Shown: positions 1 through 9,059, numbered from the stretch's first letter. The stretch is DNA of 64,000 nucleotides from an uncultured Clostridium sp. (GCF_900769625.1 NZ_CAAGHK010000011.1:1-64000); one strand, 5' to 3'. A program made the numbers and translations. Notes: generated by a model from the sequence alone, not told the origin.

Positions 1-46
1 CCACAACGGACTTTCACCGTTAAGTTGTTGCCCATGCTGGGCACAC
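1..46 (-). mobile_element. 5' end of a group II intron (partial, continues off left edge)
   Basis: Read on the minus strand, the RNA begins GUGUGCCCAGCAUGGGC at position 46 and continues with GGUGAAAGUCC. GUGUG/GUGCG starts followed by this domain I pattern are typical of bacterial group II introns. Only the first 46 nt are in the window, so no reverse transcriptase ORF can be seen. The 5' splice site would lie between 46 and 47. The class is not assignable from this stretch. Confidence 0.65.
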
Positions 47-50
47 TAAT

Positions 51-92
51 ACATAGCATACAATGTATTTTAAATTGTATGCTCCTCTATGT
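51..92. repeat. Hairpin immediately upstream of the intron 5' end
   Basis: Arms GCATACAAT (56-64) and ATTGTATGC (74-82) pair perfectly. An outer pair ACATAG (51-56) and CTATGT (87-92) encloses them. It ends about 5 nt before the intron boundary. Some group II introns home next to stem-loops, so this could be the target. From 93 to 604 no convincing gene was found; a short inverted repeat AAGCTCC/GGAGCTT lies at 231-258. Confidence 0.5.
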
Positions 93-604
93 CAACTAAT
101 GTCATTTTTTTAACAATCTTTATTTAACTGCAATTTAATTTTGAAAACAAATACATTACTCATTATCAAATTACATTAAAATCATTATAAATTTATAAAT
201 AAAAAGAGAACTATAACCAGAGCATTATTAAAGCTCCCAAAATATAATTCAGGAGCTTCATTCATAAATTGTTTATTTTTTATATTTTTACGGCCACACA
301 TTAGAATCAAATCTATATCCATATGCCTCACAATTACGTGCCATCTGCCCATTACTATACAACAGAAACTATTCTGCATTTCAGTAACTATCTTTCTCAA
401 AGATGCATCCTTTAATCCTGACTATATATCTTTTATCTACATAATATGAAAGAGTAACCATATCGGCTACTCCTCTCTCTCAATTTATAAAAATATACTA
501 TCCTATTATTTAGTCATGCTGTTTTAGTTAATGAATAATCCTAATACTATATTTTCACAGCTGTTTCTACATTAGTATAATCTAAATACAACATTAAAAT
601 CACT

Positions 605-1108
605 TTATCTATTATCAACTTTTTCAGGGTATATATCATGATTCATCATTCTATAGTCAGCCATCTTTTCAAATTTAGTTCCTGGTTTACCATAGTTGCA
701 GTAAGGATCAATGCTTATTCCTCCTCTAGGAGTAAATTTTCCCCACACTTCAATATATTTAGGATCCATAAGCTTTATTAAATCTTTCATTATTATATTC
801 ATGCAGTCTTCATGGAAATCTCCGTGATTTCTAAAACTGAATAAATATAGTTTTAATGATTTGCTCTCAACCATTTTTATACTTGGTACATAGCTTATAT
901 AAATAGTTGCAAAATCTGGCTGACCTGTTATCGGGCATAAGCTTGTAAATTCAGGACAGTTAAATTTTACAAAATAATCATTATCAGGATGCTTGTTTTC
1001 AAATGTTTCAAGAACTCCTGGGTTGTATCCGTAATCATATTTTGTGCCTTGGTTTCCTAATAAAGATAATCCCTCTAATTCCTTGTCTTTTCTTCCGATT
1101 TCATTCAT
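605..1108 (-). CDS. queF: NADPH-dependent preQ0 reductase QueF
   Basis: Reduces the nitrile of 7-cyano-7-deazaguanine (preQ0) to the amine preQ1 with NADPH, the last free-base step of queuosine synthesis before tRNA insertion. At 167 aa it is the short single-domain (YkvM-like) form. The thioimide-forming cysteine is Cys58 in [10 protein letters not shown]. The QueF motif [10 protein letters not shown], which binds NADPH, starts at Glu81. A GGAGAG ribosome-binding site precedes the ATG. It lies 144 nt downstream of queC, most likely in the same transcript, and so under the preQ1 riboswitch at 2281-2321. Closing the loop on its own product fits that control. Confidence 0.96.
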   Translation of the reverse strand: MNEIGRKDKELEGLSLLGNQGTKYDYGYNPGVLETFENKHPDNDYFVKFNCPEFTSLCPITGQPDFATIYISYVPSIKMVESKSLKLYLFSFRNHGDFHEDCMNIIMKDLIKLMDPKYIEVWGKFTPRGGISIDPYCNYGKPGTKFEKMADYRMMNHDIYPEKVDNR

Positions 1109-1252
1109 ATTTCTTCTCTCCTCATCAGTATTGTTTTCAGTTATATATAAGTTAATTATTTTTTAATTCAAATTCCATATCTAAGTAAACTATTAATCAT
1201 TAATTATAAATAATAAATATTTTACCTGCTTGTATCTTATTAACTATCAGGC

Positions 1253-1903
1253 TTATTTCTTTGATTTAAGATAATTTTCAAGCCCTCTTTTTCTAAGTTT
1301 ACATGCGGGGCATTCTCCGCAGCCATCACCAATTATACCGTTATAGCATGTCAGTGTTTTTTCCATTACATAATCAAGTTTTCCGAAATCATCGGCCATC
1401 TTCCATGTTTCCGTTTTGTCTATCCACATTAATGGCGTATGTATTACGAAATCATAATCCATGGCAAGGTTCATCGTTACATTAAGTGACTTTATGAAAA
1501 CATCACGGCAGTCAGGATATCCACTAAAGTCAGTTTCACATACACCAGTAACAATATGTTTTGCACCTTTAACCTTTGCCAGTACTCCCGCAAAAGTAAG
1601 AAAGAGCATATTTCTTCCTTCTACAAAAGTTGAAGGTGGTTCTCCATCATCACCCATTTTTATTTCAATATCATCTCTTGTAAGTGCATTAGGTGCCAGC
1701 TGATTTAAAAGTCCCATATCAAGGATATGATGCTCAACCCCAAGTTCCTTTGCAATATTTTCTGCACACTCAATTTCCAGTTTGTGCTTTTGATTATAAT
1801 TGAAAGTTACTGCTATAACCTCATCAAAATTTTTAAGTGCCCAGAACAAACAAGTCGTAGAGTCTTGTCCACCTGAAAATACAACAACTGCTTTTTTATT
1901 CAT
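1253..1903 (-). CDS. queC: 7-cyano-7-deazaguanine synthase QueC
   Basis: Uses ATP and ammonia to convert 7-carboxy-7-deazaguanine to preQ0. The 216 aa protein has the PP-loop ATP pyrophosphatase motif SGGQDSTT at residues 10-17. Near the C-terminus it has four cysteines (C186, C195, C198, C201; CGECPAC) that form the structural zinc site of QueC. Length and both motifs are standard. The ATG follows AGGAGG. The 5' leader of about 440 nt carries a preQ1-I aptamer and two terminator hairpins, so transcription into queC-queF is expected to stop when preQ1 is bound. Confidence 0.97.
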   Translation of the reverse strand: MNKKAVVVFSGGQDSTTCLFWALKNFDEVIAVTFNYNQKHKLEIECAENIAKELGVEHHILDMGLLNQLAPNALTRDDIEIKMGDDGEPPSTFVEGRNMLFLTFAGVLAKVKGAKHIVTGVCETDFSGYPDCRDVFIKSLNVTMNLAMDYDFVIHTPLMWIDKTETWKMADDFGKLDYVMEKTLTCYNGIIGDGCGECPACKLRKRGLENYLKSKK

Positions 1904-2100
1904 TTCTTCTCCTCCTATTTTCTTTTTAATTTTATATATTTAGAACTACGCTATTTTCAAGAAAAAACTCTATCATATTAACCACATTAAGATGAAACTT
2001 AATTGTGAATTATTTATTTTTCTTACTCTATTTATTAATCATCACTAAACAAATATAAAACATTATCTTTAATCTTCATAATACTGCCAGTCTGCATCAG

Positions 2101-2175
2101 TCAAATAAAAAATGACCTTTTACCTTCAGTTTTAATCATCAACAAATAGACGCATTAAATGAAATAAAAGGTCAT
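2101..2175 (-). terminator. Second terminator hairpin in the queC leader
   Basis: ATGACCTTTTA (2112-2122) pairs with TAAAAGGTCAT (2165-2175). On the minus strand the stem is followed by TTTTTTATTT. The loop is long (42 nt). It lies between the stronger hairpin at 2187-2222 and queC. Confidence 0.55.
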
Positions 2176-2180
2176 GAAAA

Positions 2181-2222
2181 AGAAAAATCTGTTTTATTAC
2201 TCTATAGCATAATAAAACAGAT
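2181..2222 (-). terminator. Intrinsic terminator between preQ1 riboswitch and queC
   Basis: A perfect 13-bp stem (2187-2199 with 2210-2222) and a 10-nt loop are followed on the minus strand by TTTTTCTTTTTC. It lies 59 nt after the preQ1 aptamer. It is the probable expression platform of the riboswitch, though it could also serve as the folE terminator if that transcript reads through. Confidence 0.75.
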
Positions 2223-2280
2223 CTATATTTCAAATCTTATAATATTCTAAAAATATAATAAAAAATTTCAATTTAATAGC

Positions 2281-2321
2281 CTAGTTTTATTTAAGGACAG
2301 GATGGTCTAAATGAACTGTCC
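2281..2321 (-). promoter_or_regulatory. preQ1-I riboswitch aptamer controlling queCF
   Basis: The minus-strand RNA has stem P1 GGACAG/CUGUCC, the loop segment UUCAUUUAG, then ACCAUC. An A-rich tail AAAUAAAACUAGG follows, whose CUA can pair back with UAG to make the H-type pseudoknot of preQ1-I aptamers. The tail closely resembles known class I members. A nearly identical copy sits upstream of queD (5017-5057). Placement before preQ1 synthesis genes agrees. Confidence 0.9.
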
Positions 2322-2340
2322 ATATTTAATTTACTTTGTA

Positions 2341-2369
2341 ATATTATCATATTATTACATATTAATCAA
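2341..2369 (-). promoter_or_regulatory. Sigma-A-type promoter of the queC leader
   Basis: On the minus strand TTGATT (-35, 2369-2364) and TAATAT (-10, 2346-2341) are separated by exactly 17 nt. Transcription would begin a few nucleotides before the aptamer. This makes queCF a transcription unit separate from folE. Confidence 0.6.
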
Positions 2370-2472
2370 TATAAGTGTATGTAACAAATAAATTCCTGTC
2401 TGCTATAATTTCATAGCTGCATAGCGAAAATATCTATCACGACTAAGTACCTTATCTATTAATCTTCTCATT

Positions 2473-3069
2473 TTAATTCTTAATCAATAAAAGTGCTTCC
2501 TGTCTCAACATTGAGTCTTCTTCAAATTTACCTGTGAAAGTTGTCGTTGTTGTCAGCGTTCCAGGTTTCTTGATACCTCTTGCTGTCATACAGCTATGTT
2601 CACCAGTGATTACAACTCCTACATCTTCAGTTTCAGTAATCATTGATATTATTTCAGAAATATCAGCTCCTATACGTTCCTGCAGCTGAAGTCTTTTGCC
2701 GACCATATCAGCAACTCTGGCAATTTTACTAAGTCCGATTATCTTTTCCTTTGGAATATAAACAACATTTACTTTCATATTATACATTAAAGCAAGGTGA
2801 TGTTCACAATAACTATGTATAGGTATATCTCTGACGATAACCATATTGTTATGTACTTCTTCTGTGCAGCCTTCTTCTTCAAAAGTTGTACCAAACATTT
2901 CTGCTATTTCCTGGTTGCTATGAGTCATGCCTTCAAAAACTTCCTCATACATCTTGGCTACTCTCTTTGGTGTATCTTTAAGCCCTTCTCTGTCCGGATT
3001 ATCTCCAAGAGCTATTAAAATTTCTCTTATACATTCCTGAATCTTTTCAGTATCTATTTTTTTCTTCAT
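2473..3069 (-). CDS. folE: GTP cyclohydrolase I (type IA)
   Basis: Opens the GTP imidazole ring to give 7,8-dihydroneopterin triphosphate, the substrate of QueD and also the entry to folate. The 198 aa protein carries the zinc and catalytic motif SYCEHHLAL with Cys88 and His91, and the third ligand Cys160 in [10 protein letters not shown], all of which mark the zinc-dependent IA enzyme. Length is normal. It lies between queE and queC, but with 465 and 569 nt gaps on either side, so it may be transcribed apart from them. No preQ1 aptamer was found upstream of it, which would suit an enzyme shared with folate synthesis. Confidence 0.96.
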   Translation of the reverse strand: MKKKIDTEKIQECIREILIALGDNPDREGLKDTPKRVAKMYEEVFEGMTHSNQEIAEMFGTTFEEEGCTEEVHNNMVIVRDIPIHSYCEHHLALMYNMKVNVVYIPKEKIIGLSKIARVADMVGKRLQLQERIGADISEIISMITETEDVGVVITGEHSCMTARGIKKPGTLTTTTTFTGKFEEDSMLRQEALLLIKN

Positions 3070-3534
3070 ATTTTATACCCCTATTCTTCTTACAAGCAAT
3101 TTTATCTTATGTCATATAAAACACATGGACATAAAGAAAAACAAATGTCAATAAATATTCAAAGCTGATACTATAAGATTAACACTTCAAATCTCAAAAG
3201 CATTTTTTAATCAGCTTAAAGAGTACATACTTTAATAACATGCTTATTCCTTATTAAAATCAATTAAATTGTAACACATTCAGTCAACAATATAAACCAT
3301 AGTTGAGTAATTCATATTTATAATTTTAATACACAGTGATAAATAGTTCTTATAATTACATTTATTAACCTGCTATTTAAATAAAATAATCTGCTTAATA
3401 TTAATGTAATTCACATAATAACTTTTAAACTACCTTTAACTTATCCATACCATTCCAATATTCCATACAGAGCAGATCTCAATTCTCAATTCCAACTAAT
3501 CAGCTTTCAACCCTCAGCCCTAACTCTCAACTTC
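3070..3534. other. Intergenic region folE-queE without a gene
   Basis: No ORF with a plausible ribosome-binding site was seen. Positions 3478-3540 are pyrimidine-rich on the plus strand with repeated CTCAA and TCAACTC words, just after queE. No riboswitch or strong terminator was recognised. The folE promoter should be here but was not pinned down. Confidence 0.5.
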
Positions 3535-4203
3535 CTAAACTCCCCTTTCATTCTTATCCCAGATAATTTTATGAAGCTGAACCTGTAGTCTGACTTTATT
3601 GATATTCTTTTCCTTCATAAACTCAACTATTTCACTCATTTCAATACTGCCAGTAACAGGACTTAAATAAACACGGCATCTCTCTGACAGATTATAACTG
3701 CTTATAATTTCATATGCTTTTTCTAAATCTGCCATATCTGCTATTACAAATTTGTAAACATAATTTTCATCGATACACTTTAAATTATTATAATTCATTT
3801 TATCAGTCATTCCACTTTGTGGTAATTTGTAATCAACGATATAGCTTATATTCCCATTAGTGTATTTATTTTTAAATGGTTCAATATCAATGCTGCCATT
3901 AGTTTCAATATGAACATTTAAACTTTCATCATCATTAAGAATAGCTAATAATTCATCAATATTCTCCTGAATAAGTGGTTCTCCTCCAGTCAATGTAACA
4001 TTATCCGCTTTGTTTTCCTTTATATAAGCATAAATATCTTCCGCACTCAGTTTTTCATTGATGTTTTCCTTTCCCCATGAATATACAGTGTCACACCATG
4101 AACACCTTAAATTGCATCCCTGAAATCTGATAAATGTCGCCAGTTCGCCACTGCTTGGTCCTTCACCATCGACAGATAAAAATTTTTCTATTATATTAAA
4201 CAT
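3535..4203 (-). CDS. queE: 7-carboxy-7-deazaguanine synthase QueE (radical SAM)
   Basis: Radical SAM enzyme that contracts 6-carboxytetrahydropterin to 7-carboxy-7-deazaguanine. The cluster-binding motif is C30-NLR-C34-SW-C37, the CxxxCxxC form. TLTGGEPL near residue 70 is the SAM-binding GGE segment. The 222 aa length is normal for the compact QueE fold. The ATG follows CAGGAG. The gene lies 82 nt downstream of queD and is probably co-transcribed with it from the riboswitch-controlled promoter at about 5100. The product feeds QueC. Confidence 0.96.
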   Translation of the reverse strand: MFNIIEKFLSVDGEGPSSGELATFIRFQGCNLRCSWCDTVYSWGKENINEKLSAEDIYAYIKENKADNVTLTGGEPLIQENIDELLAILNDDESLNVHIETNGSIDIEPFKNKYTNGNISYIVDYKLPQSGMTDKMNYNNLKCIDENYVYKFVIADMADLEKAYEIISSYNLSERCRVYLSPVTGSIEMSEIVEFMKEKNINKVRLQVQLHKIIWDKNERGV

Positions 4204-4285
4204 TTAACCACTCCTGAACTGTATTTATTTTTTATATTTATAAATAATCTCACTTGTTCTTCTTTTTACACTTTTACACAAAGAA

Positions 4286-4711
4286 CTATTCACTATAAAT
4301 ACAGCTGTTATTAGGAGTTTCAAATAATTCAACTTCACATACAGCAAGTCCCATGGCTTTCAGCCTATTAAATATGTCCCGCGACATTTCCTCTGCTGTC
4401 GGTCTGTAATCAACAAAATAAATATCAAAATCATTTGGCAGTTCTCTTAATTTTTCTGCCAGCTTTCTTCCATCTTCATTATCTTCTATAACAAGCTTAT
4501 GGTCGAAAGTATTTTCTATTGTCTTCAGTGCATTCTTGAAATTTGAAAAATCATCAACCATTCCTCTGCACTGACCTTCACTCTGTAAATTTTCACTTCC
4601 TATCTGTGCTATAAGCCTGTATCTATGTCCATGAATATTAGAACACTTTCCATCATAACCGCTCAGATAATGCGCCATATCAAACTGAACTTCACTTTTT
4701 AACTTAAACAT
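4286..4711 (-). CDS. queD: 6-carboxy-5,6,7,8-tetrahydropterin synthase QueD
   Basis: Converts 7,8-dihydroneopterin triphosphate to 6-carboxytetrahydropterin, the first committed queuosine step. The 141 aa protein belongs to the PTPS/QueD fold. Zinc ligands His14, His27 and His29 (NIHGHRYRL) and the catalytic Cys23 are all present, as is a conserved Glu near the C-terminus (LFETPNN). AGAGGAG precedes the ATG. It is the first gene after the second preQ1 riboswitch and probably heads a queD-queE unit. Confidence 0.96.
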   Translation of the reverse strand: MFKLKSEVQFDMAHYLSGYDGKCSNIHGHRYRLIAQIGSENLQSEGQCRGMVDDFSNFKNALKTIENTFDHKLVIEDNEDGRKLAEKLRELPNDFDIYFVDYRPTAEEMSRDIFNRLKAMGLAVCEVELFETPNNSCIYSE

Positions 4712-4876
4712 TATTTATCTCCTCTTTCATATAAGTTTAAGCTGCCAATCTGAAATTTAATTTTCAAAATATAGATGCTACATTAAAATACCTGCAATAA
4801 TCAGCCATTTTACTAACTAATCTTAATCATATTTTCAATGAAAATTCTTAATTAAAACATCTATCCATAAAATAAT

Positions 4877-4913
4877 CAAAAATAAAAAGCCGAAATAATA
4901 ATACTTCAGCTTT
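4877..4913 (-). terminator. Terminator in the queD leader
   Basis: On the minus strand AAAGCUGAA pairs with UUCGGCUUU (4886-4913; one U-G wobble), followed by UUAUUUUUG. It lies between the preQ1 aptamer and queD, about 165 nt before the ATG, and is the likely riboswitch-controlled terminator. Confidence 0.65.
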
Positions 4914-5016
4914 AACTCTTCATTACATCATAATCTGTTAAATATTAAAAGCCTGTTTATCATTAGCACAACAGACAGACTTATATCAATCAAAAATTAT
5001 ATTCAAGATTAATAGC

Positions 5017-5057
5017 CTAGTTTTATTTAAGGACAGGATGGTCTAAATGAACTGTCC
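5017..5057 (-). promoter_or_regulatory. preQ1-I riboswitch aptamer controlling queDE
   Basis: Its core from CCTAGTTTTATTT to ACTGTCC is the same as the copy at 2281-2321 and it folds the same way: P1 GGACAG/CUGUCC, ACCAUC, and A-rich tail AAAUAAAACUAGG. The match continues about 6 nt past the core on the tail side and then fades. That pattern suggests duplication of an ancestral leader or strong selection on the aptamer. Confidence 0.9.
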
Positions 5058-5076
5058 ATTATTAAATTACTCTGCC

Positions 5077-5105
5077 ATAATATCACATTTTTTTGACATG
5101 TGCAA
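5077..5105 (-). promoter_or_regulatory. Sigma-A-type promoter of the queD leader
   Basis: On the minus strand TTGCAC (-35, 5105-5100) and TATTAT (-10, 5082-5077) have a 17-nt spacer. The start of transcription would fall about 10-15 nt before the aptamer. Confidence 0.65.
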
Positions 5106-5330
5106 TCTTAATCCTTATCTTTATCACCAAAACTGCTTAATCAGCTTTCTCATATATAAATATACTTCCTGCATAAACAGATCATAATTCAAGTATTTAT
5201 AACAATCACATTCGCCTTCTTCAAAAGTTTTTATAATATAGTATTATTTATCCTTTTTATGCTCATTAAGGATTGATAATTAAGCGATTGAAAAATATTC
5301 TCTCTACTCGTTTCTTAATTGATGACATTG

Positions 5331-5339
5331 TGCTATAAT
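5331..5339 (+). promoter_or_regulatory. Extended -10 promoter of the DUF1189 gene
   Basis: TGCTATAAT is an extended -10 (TGnTATAAT), 45 nt before the TTG start. A good -35 is not evident, which extended -10 promoters tolerate. Confidence 0.5.
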
Positions 5340-5383
5340 TAGCATTATGTGCAGATTATAAATATATCAAGGAGGTATCTTTT

Positions 5384-6205
5384 TTGAAGAACAAGACAGG
5401 AATTGTACATAAATTTGCCTACAGTATTTACAACTTTAAAGAATACAAAAACTTTTTATCACAAGGATTATTTAGAGCTATTTTATATCTTTTCCTTGTA
5501 TCATTGGTATTTTCAACTTTAGGCAATATAAGCAATTTAAGAATGATTAATGATGATGTTACAAGATTAGAAAATGTATTCGTAAAGGAATCCCCTGAAT
5601 TTGAACTTAAGGATGGTGTTCTTTCAATTGATTCGGAAGCACCTGTAATCTATAAATATAACAGTGAATTTTCTTTAAGCCGTGCAACACTTGGCGATGT
5701 ATTTATTTCAGATACTAGTGGGACAACTGATATTTCAGTATTAGATGATTATGATAACGCTACATATATAAATTCTACTTCTTTATATGCTAAAAGAAAT
5801 GGACAGATAATATTCAGCTTCGATTTTGCTGATTTTAATTATCTGACATTTACAAAAGAAACATTCAGACATTATTTCTCGGTACTAAAAATAACATTTG
5901 TATTGACACTGCTTATCATAAATCCATTGCTTGATTTTATTAATATCTTAGCAGCTATATTTATTGTTTTAGGACCTATGGGACTGATGTTTAGTAAAAA
6001 CTTCAAACAAAAAATCGGCTATCTTCAGTGTTGTATTATCGGAATGTATGCTGTAACACTGCCGATTATACTGAAATCTTTAGCAACTATACTTGATATT
6101 TATTCATTTGAATTCACCCTTGTCTTCTATGGAATATCATTTATTTATGCTACAATGGCCATAAAAAATATGGATATGCCCAAGAAAATAGATACAATAC
6201 TCTAA
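5384..6205 (+). CDS. DUF1189-type integral membrane protein
   Basis: Unknown function. The TTG start is chosen because AAGGAGGT lies 7 nt before it. The 273 aa protein has one membrane segment near residues 30-50. A hydrophilic, probably extracellular stretch of about 110 residues follows. A hydrophobic C-terminal half then holds about four segments. That one-plus-four layout and the early FAYSIYNFKEY motif agree with the DUF1189 family found in Firmicutes. It is monocistronic, divergent from queD and closed by a strong terminator. The family assignment comes from recognition of layout and motifs, not a search. Confidence 0.7.
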   Translation: MKNKTGIVHKFAYSIYNFKEYKNFLSQGLFRAILYLFLVSLVFSTLGNISNLRMINDDVTRLENVFVKESPEFELKDGVLSIDSEAPVIYKYNSEFSLSRATLGDVFISDTSGTTDISVLDDYDNATYINSTSLYAKRNGQIIFSFDFADFNYLTFTKETFRHYFSVLKITFVLTLLIINPLLDFINILAAIFIVLGPMGLMFSKNFKQKIGYLQCCIIGMYAVTLPIILKSLATILDIYSFEFTLVFYGISFIYATMAIKNMDMPKKIDTIL

Positions 6206-6230
6206 ACTTTTATATAGCTTAAAGTATTGG

Positions 6231-6268
6231 TATATCTTAGATTTAGCATTTTCAAACTCTAAGATATA
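6231..6268. repeat. Perfect 11-bp inverted repeat
   Basis: TATATCTTAGA (6231-6241) and TCTAAGATATA (6258-6268). No U-run follows on either strand, so it is probably an RNA structure ahead of the terminator or a protein site. Confidence 0.4.
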
Positions 6269-6283
6269 CTCTGCCACACTAAC

Positions 6284-6323
6284 AAGTGCTGCCACAGAAT
6301 TTAATCTGTGGCAGCACTTTTTC
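6284..6323 (+). terminator. Terminator after the DUF1189 gene
   Basis: A 15-bp perfect stem (6284-6298 with 6305-6319), 6-nt loop, ending in a TTTTT run on the plus strand. Confidence 0.85.
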
Positions 6324-6398
6324 AGTTGACAATATTGCAATAAATATCAGTTTTCTTAAATTTTATTATTCTCAGAAATATCAAAAGACAGTTCATCC

Positions 6399-6566
6399 TT
6401 AACCATTAATAGCCCACCTGCTAACTAATTTTATCTTTTCATTGGGAACTCCTAAAGGTGTTATTACACTTACGCTTCCTTCTTCATCGACTTTTATACA
6501 TATAGTTTTTCTTCTGCGTTTAACTATCTCATATTCTATATCACTGTTTTTATATTTTAAAATCAT
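6399..6566 (-). pseudogene. N-terminal fragment of a YgjP-like (DUF45) metallopeptidase
   Basis: A 55-codon frame starts at ATG 6566 with CGGGAG 7 nt upstream and reads through EIVKRRRKTICIKV, then VITPLGVPNEKI, and ends RWAING-stop. The RRxRKTI-x-IKV pattern, the PLGVP segment and the following basic-Trp segment are what the first part of YgjP/DUF45 proteins looks like. The family normally runs about 230 residues with an HExxH zinc motif near the C-terminus, and nothing of that part remains downstream. It is most simply a truncated gene. A genuine short protein cannot be excluded. Confidence 0.6.
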
Positions 6567-6671
6567 AATTGCTCCCGATTCAGTATGCCATTTTTATTAT
6601 TGGCTCTGTTTTAATATAGTGTTGATTTTATTGCATATTTAAAGAGAGATAACTTTATCCCTCTTTGCAAA

Positions 6672-6887
6672 TTATTGTGTTGTGATTCTACTAAAAAGAC
6701 TTTTCTTATAGTTTTTTATTTTAGATATACCATATTTCTCACAACACATTCCTATAAGCATAACTGATAATCCTAAGCCAACAGTTACTCCTTCAATAAA
6801 ATCAGGTAATAGATTAAATCTAATTGAAAGTATCCAAATTCCATTTAAAAATAATCCCAAACAAGTTTGATTATTCATTTTTTTCAT
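6672..6887 (-). CDS. Small membrane protein, function unknown
   Basis: 71 aa starting MKKMNNQT. This start is preferred over one 13 codons upstream because AGGGAGGTG sits 7 nt before it. Two hydrophobic stretches (about residues 8-24 and 28-46) suggest a two-pass membrane hairpin with a basic C-terminal tail. No family recognised. A 12-bp hairpin lies just after the stop (6641-6667) but lacks a U-run. It is probably monocistronic. Confidence 0.55.
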   Translation of the reverse strand: MKKMNNQTCLGLFLNGIWILSIRFNLLPDFIEGVTVGLGLSVMLIGMCCEKYGISKIKNYKKSLFSRITTQ

Positions 6888-7088
6888 AAACAACACCTCC
6901 CTGCATAATTTAATTTTAACATACAATTAATTATCTTAAACTATAATTAACATATATTGTTTATAATATTTCTTGTGATTATCGTAACGAATTACTATCT
7001 GACTGTAATTAGCAATAGTATTAATAAAAATTGAGAATGACTAATTTTTTCATAATCAATTATTATCATCTATAATTTTATACAGTCT

Positions 7089-9059
7089 CTACAATCTTGC
7101 CAGTATTACTGCACTTTTAGCTTTAACGCTTACTTTTCCTGTACATTTTATATTAATTTTAAAAACATATGAATTATATTTATCAAGCAGCAGTTGCCAT
7201 TCATCATTTTCTGGAAGTAATAACTCTCTACTCTCTTCCGTACTATTATAAGCTACATATATTTCACTCCAATCTCCTTGAGCATGTTCTTCATTTTTCA
7301 ATGTATATGCAACAACTCCATTTTCGCTGTCTTCAATAAACTTAATGTTTTTTTCACCTCCTGATTTATTATTATAAAATCCTGAAAGTTTCTTTCTTAA
7401 TTCTATAAGGCCTCTATAATAATCTACTAATTCTTCATATTCATATGCCCTCTTCCAATCCAGTTTATTTAATTCCGGTGACAGATTGTAGCTGTTATCC
7501 TCACCCTTCTTGGTACGTGCAAATTCTTCACCAGCCTGCAGAAACACATTTCCCATACATGTAAAGACAATTGCTGCTGTGAGCTTGTTTACTTCTATAA
7601 GCCGCTCATCCTTTTTCAAATAATCCTTCTCTTTTCTCATTGTTTCAATCAGCTTGTCATACAAAGTAAAATTATCATGTGCTGATACATATGATATTAT
7701 CTGTGCTGGCGATTTAGGCAGATAATCCTCTGAACCATCACAAAAAGCTGCCACACTGCTTTCGATTTTCTTTTCAAAATTTTCACCACCATTAACAAAG
7801 CCAGGCACTTCTCCATAAAACACATGGCCTTTTATAGCATCTCTCGTATCATCACAGAAAATTCCGATTCCTTCATCTAAATATTGAATATTCTTTTTCA
7901 ATGCCGCAACTGAACCATCCTCCATATTGGAAGGACCTGCTGACCATGGCTCGCCATACATAAGCATATTCTGTCCATTTGGCAGTTCATTCACAGCCTT
8001 TCTTATTTCATTCATCACTTCAACGTTATGCAGTCCCATAAGGTCAAAGCGGAAACCATCTATATGATATTCCTTTATCCAATGCAGTACGGAATTTTTC
8101 ATATACTGCCCGAACATAAACCTTTCGCTAGCAGTATCATTTCCACATGCCGAACCATTGCAGAAAGAGCCGTCTTCATTCTGTCTGTAATAATAATATG
8201 GTACAGTCTTCTGAAACCATGAATCTAGTGAATATGTGTGATTAAATACCACATCCATTATTACACGTATTCCAACTTTATGAAGTGCCAGTATCATTTT
8301 CTTAAATTCCTTTATTCTTGTTACACCGTCATATGGATTGGTAGAATATGAACCTTCCGGAACATTGTAGTTGACTGGATCATATCCCCAGTTAAACTGA
8401 GTTTCATCACCGCTTTCATCAACTGAACCATAATCAAAGCATGGCATCAGTTGAACATGGGTTATACCCAGTTCCTTAAGATAATCGATACCTGTCTTGT
8501 GAATTTTATCATTGTTTAAAGTTGTTCCTTCTTCAGTAAATGCCAGATATTTTCCTCGGTGACCTGCACTTATGCCACTATTTTCATCATAAGAAAAATC
8601 CTTTATATGCAGTTCATAAATGATCGCTGCATCATAATTCTTGATACCATAAACATCATTTTCAAACCCTTCTGGATTTGTTGCTGCTAAATCTATAACC
8701 ATGCTTCTATTGCTATTTACGCCACAGCTGACTGCATAAATATCAGCACTTCTATTTACTGTGCCATCAACATCAATGTCATAATCATAAAATACGCCAT
8801 TTAAGTCACCTGAAATTTCAATACCCCAGACGCCCTTTTGACATTTTTCCATAGGATATGTTCCTAGTTTCTGATGATTTTCTTCTTCATCACTGCCAGT
8901 ATTATAAAGGTTAAGAATAACATTATCGGCAGTCGGCGCCCATATCTTAAAAATAGTCTTTTCCTTTGAGTATGTTATACCAAGATCATTTTTATCATAT
9001 AGATACTTATCCTTGAATTCTTCTGAAGAAAAGTATTTTTTATATTCTAAAGGTGTCAT
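7089..9059 (-). CDS. pulA: Type I pullulanase (alpha-1,6 debranching), cytoplasmic
   Basis: Hydrolyses alpha-1,6 branch points in pullulan- and amylopectin-derived oligosaccharides. The 656 aa protein has an N-terminal CBM48-like domain (about 20-110) followed by a GH13 barrel. The type I signature reads FNWGYDP at 222-228, with Phe where Tyr is usual. The nucleophile is Asp339 (DGFRFDL), the acid/base Glu370 (GEPWSAG), and SAHDN gives the third acid. There is no signal peptide, so it acts on imported sugar. Its ribosome-binding site overlaps the end of the GH133 gene, which ends 1 nt away, so the two are translationally linked. The enzyme appears intact. Confidence 0.95.
   Translation of the reverse strand: MTPLEYKKYFSSEEFKDKYLYDKNDLGITYSKEKTIFKIWAPTADNVILNLYNTGSDEEENHQKLGTYPMEKCQKGVWGIEISGDLNGVFYDYDIDVDGTVNRSADIYAVSCGVNSNRSMVIDLAATNPEGFENDVYGIKNYDAAIIYELHIKDFSYDENSGISAGHRGKYLAFTEEGTTLNNDKIHKTGIDYLKELGITHVQLMPCFDYGSVDESGDETQFNWGYDPVNYNVPEGSYSTNPYDGVTRIKEFKKMILALHKVGIRVIMDVVFNHTYSLDSWFQKTVPYYYYRQNEDGSFCNGSACGNDTASERFMFGQYMKNSVLHWIKEYHIDGFRFDLMGLHNVEVMNEIRKAVNELPNGQNMLMYGEPWSAGPSNMEDGSVAALKKNIQYLDEGIGIFCDDTRDAIKGHVFYGEVPGFVNGGENFEKKIESSVAAFCDGSEDYLPKSPAQIISYVSAHDNFTLYDKLIETMRKEKDYLKKDERLIEVNKLTAAIVFTCMGNVFLQAGEEFARTKKGEDNSYNLSPELNKLDWKRAYEYEELVDYYRGLIELRKKLSGFYNNKSGGEKNIKFIEDSENGVVAYTLKNEEHAQGDWSEIYVAYNSTEESRELLLPENDEWQLLLDKYNSYVFKINIKCTGKVSVKAKSAVILARL

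Noticed and set aside
185..400. Minus-strand 71-codon frame near the intron
   Set aside because: No ribosome-binding site, odd composition and no family signal.
3478..3540. CTCAA-rich stretch as a tandem repeat or CRISPR leader
   Set aside because: Units are irregular with no spacer pattern. It is an ordinary low-complexity tail.
6442..6642. Plus-strand 66-codon frame
   Set aside because: It is the antisense of the YgjP-like fragment, which has the better start site and homology.
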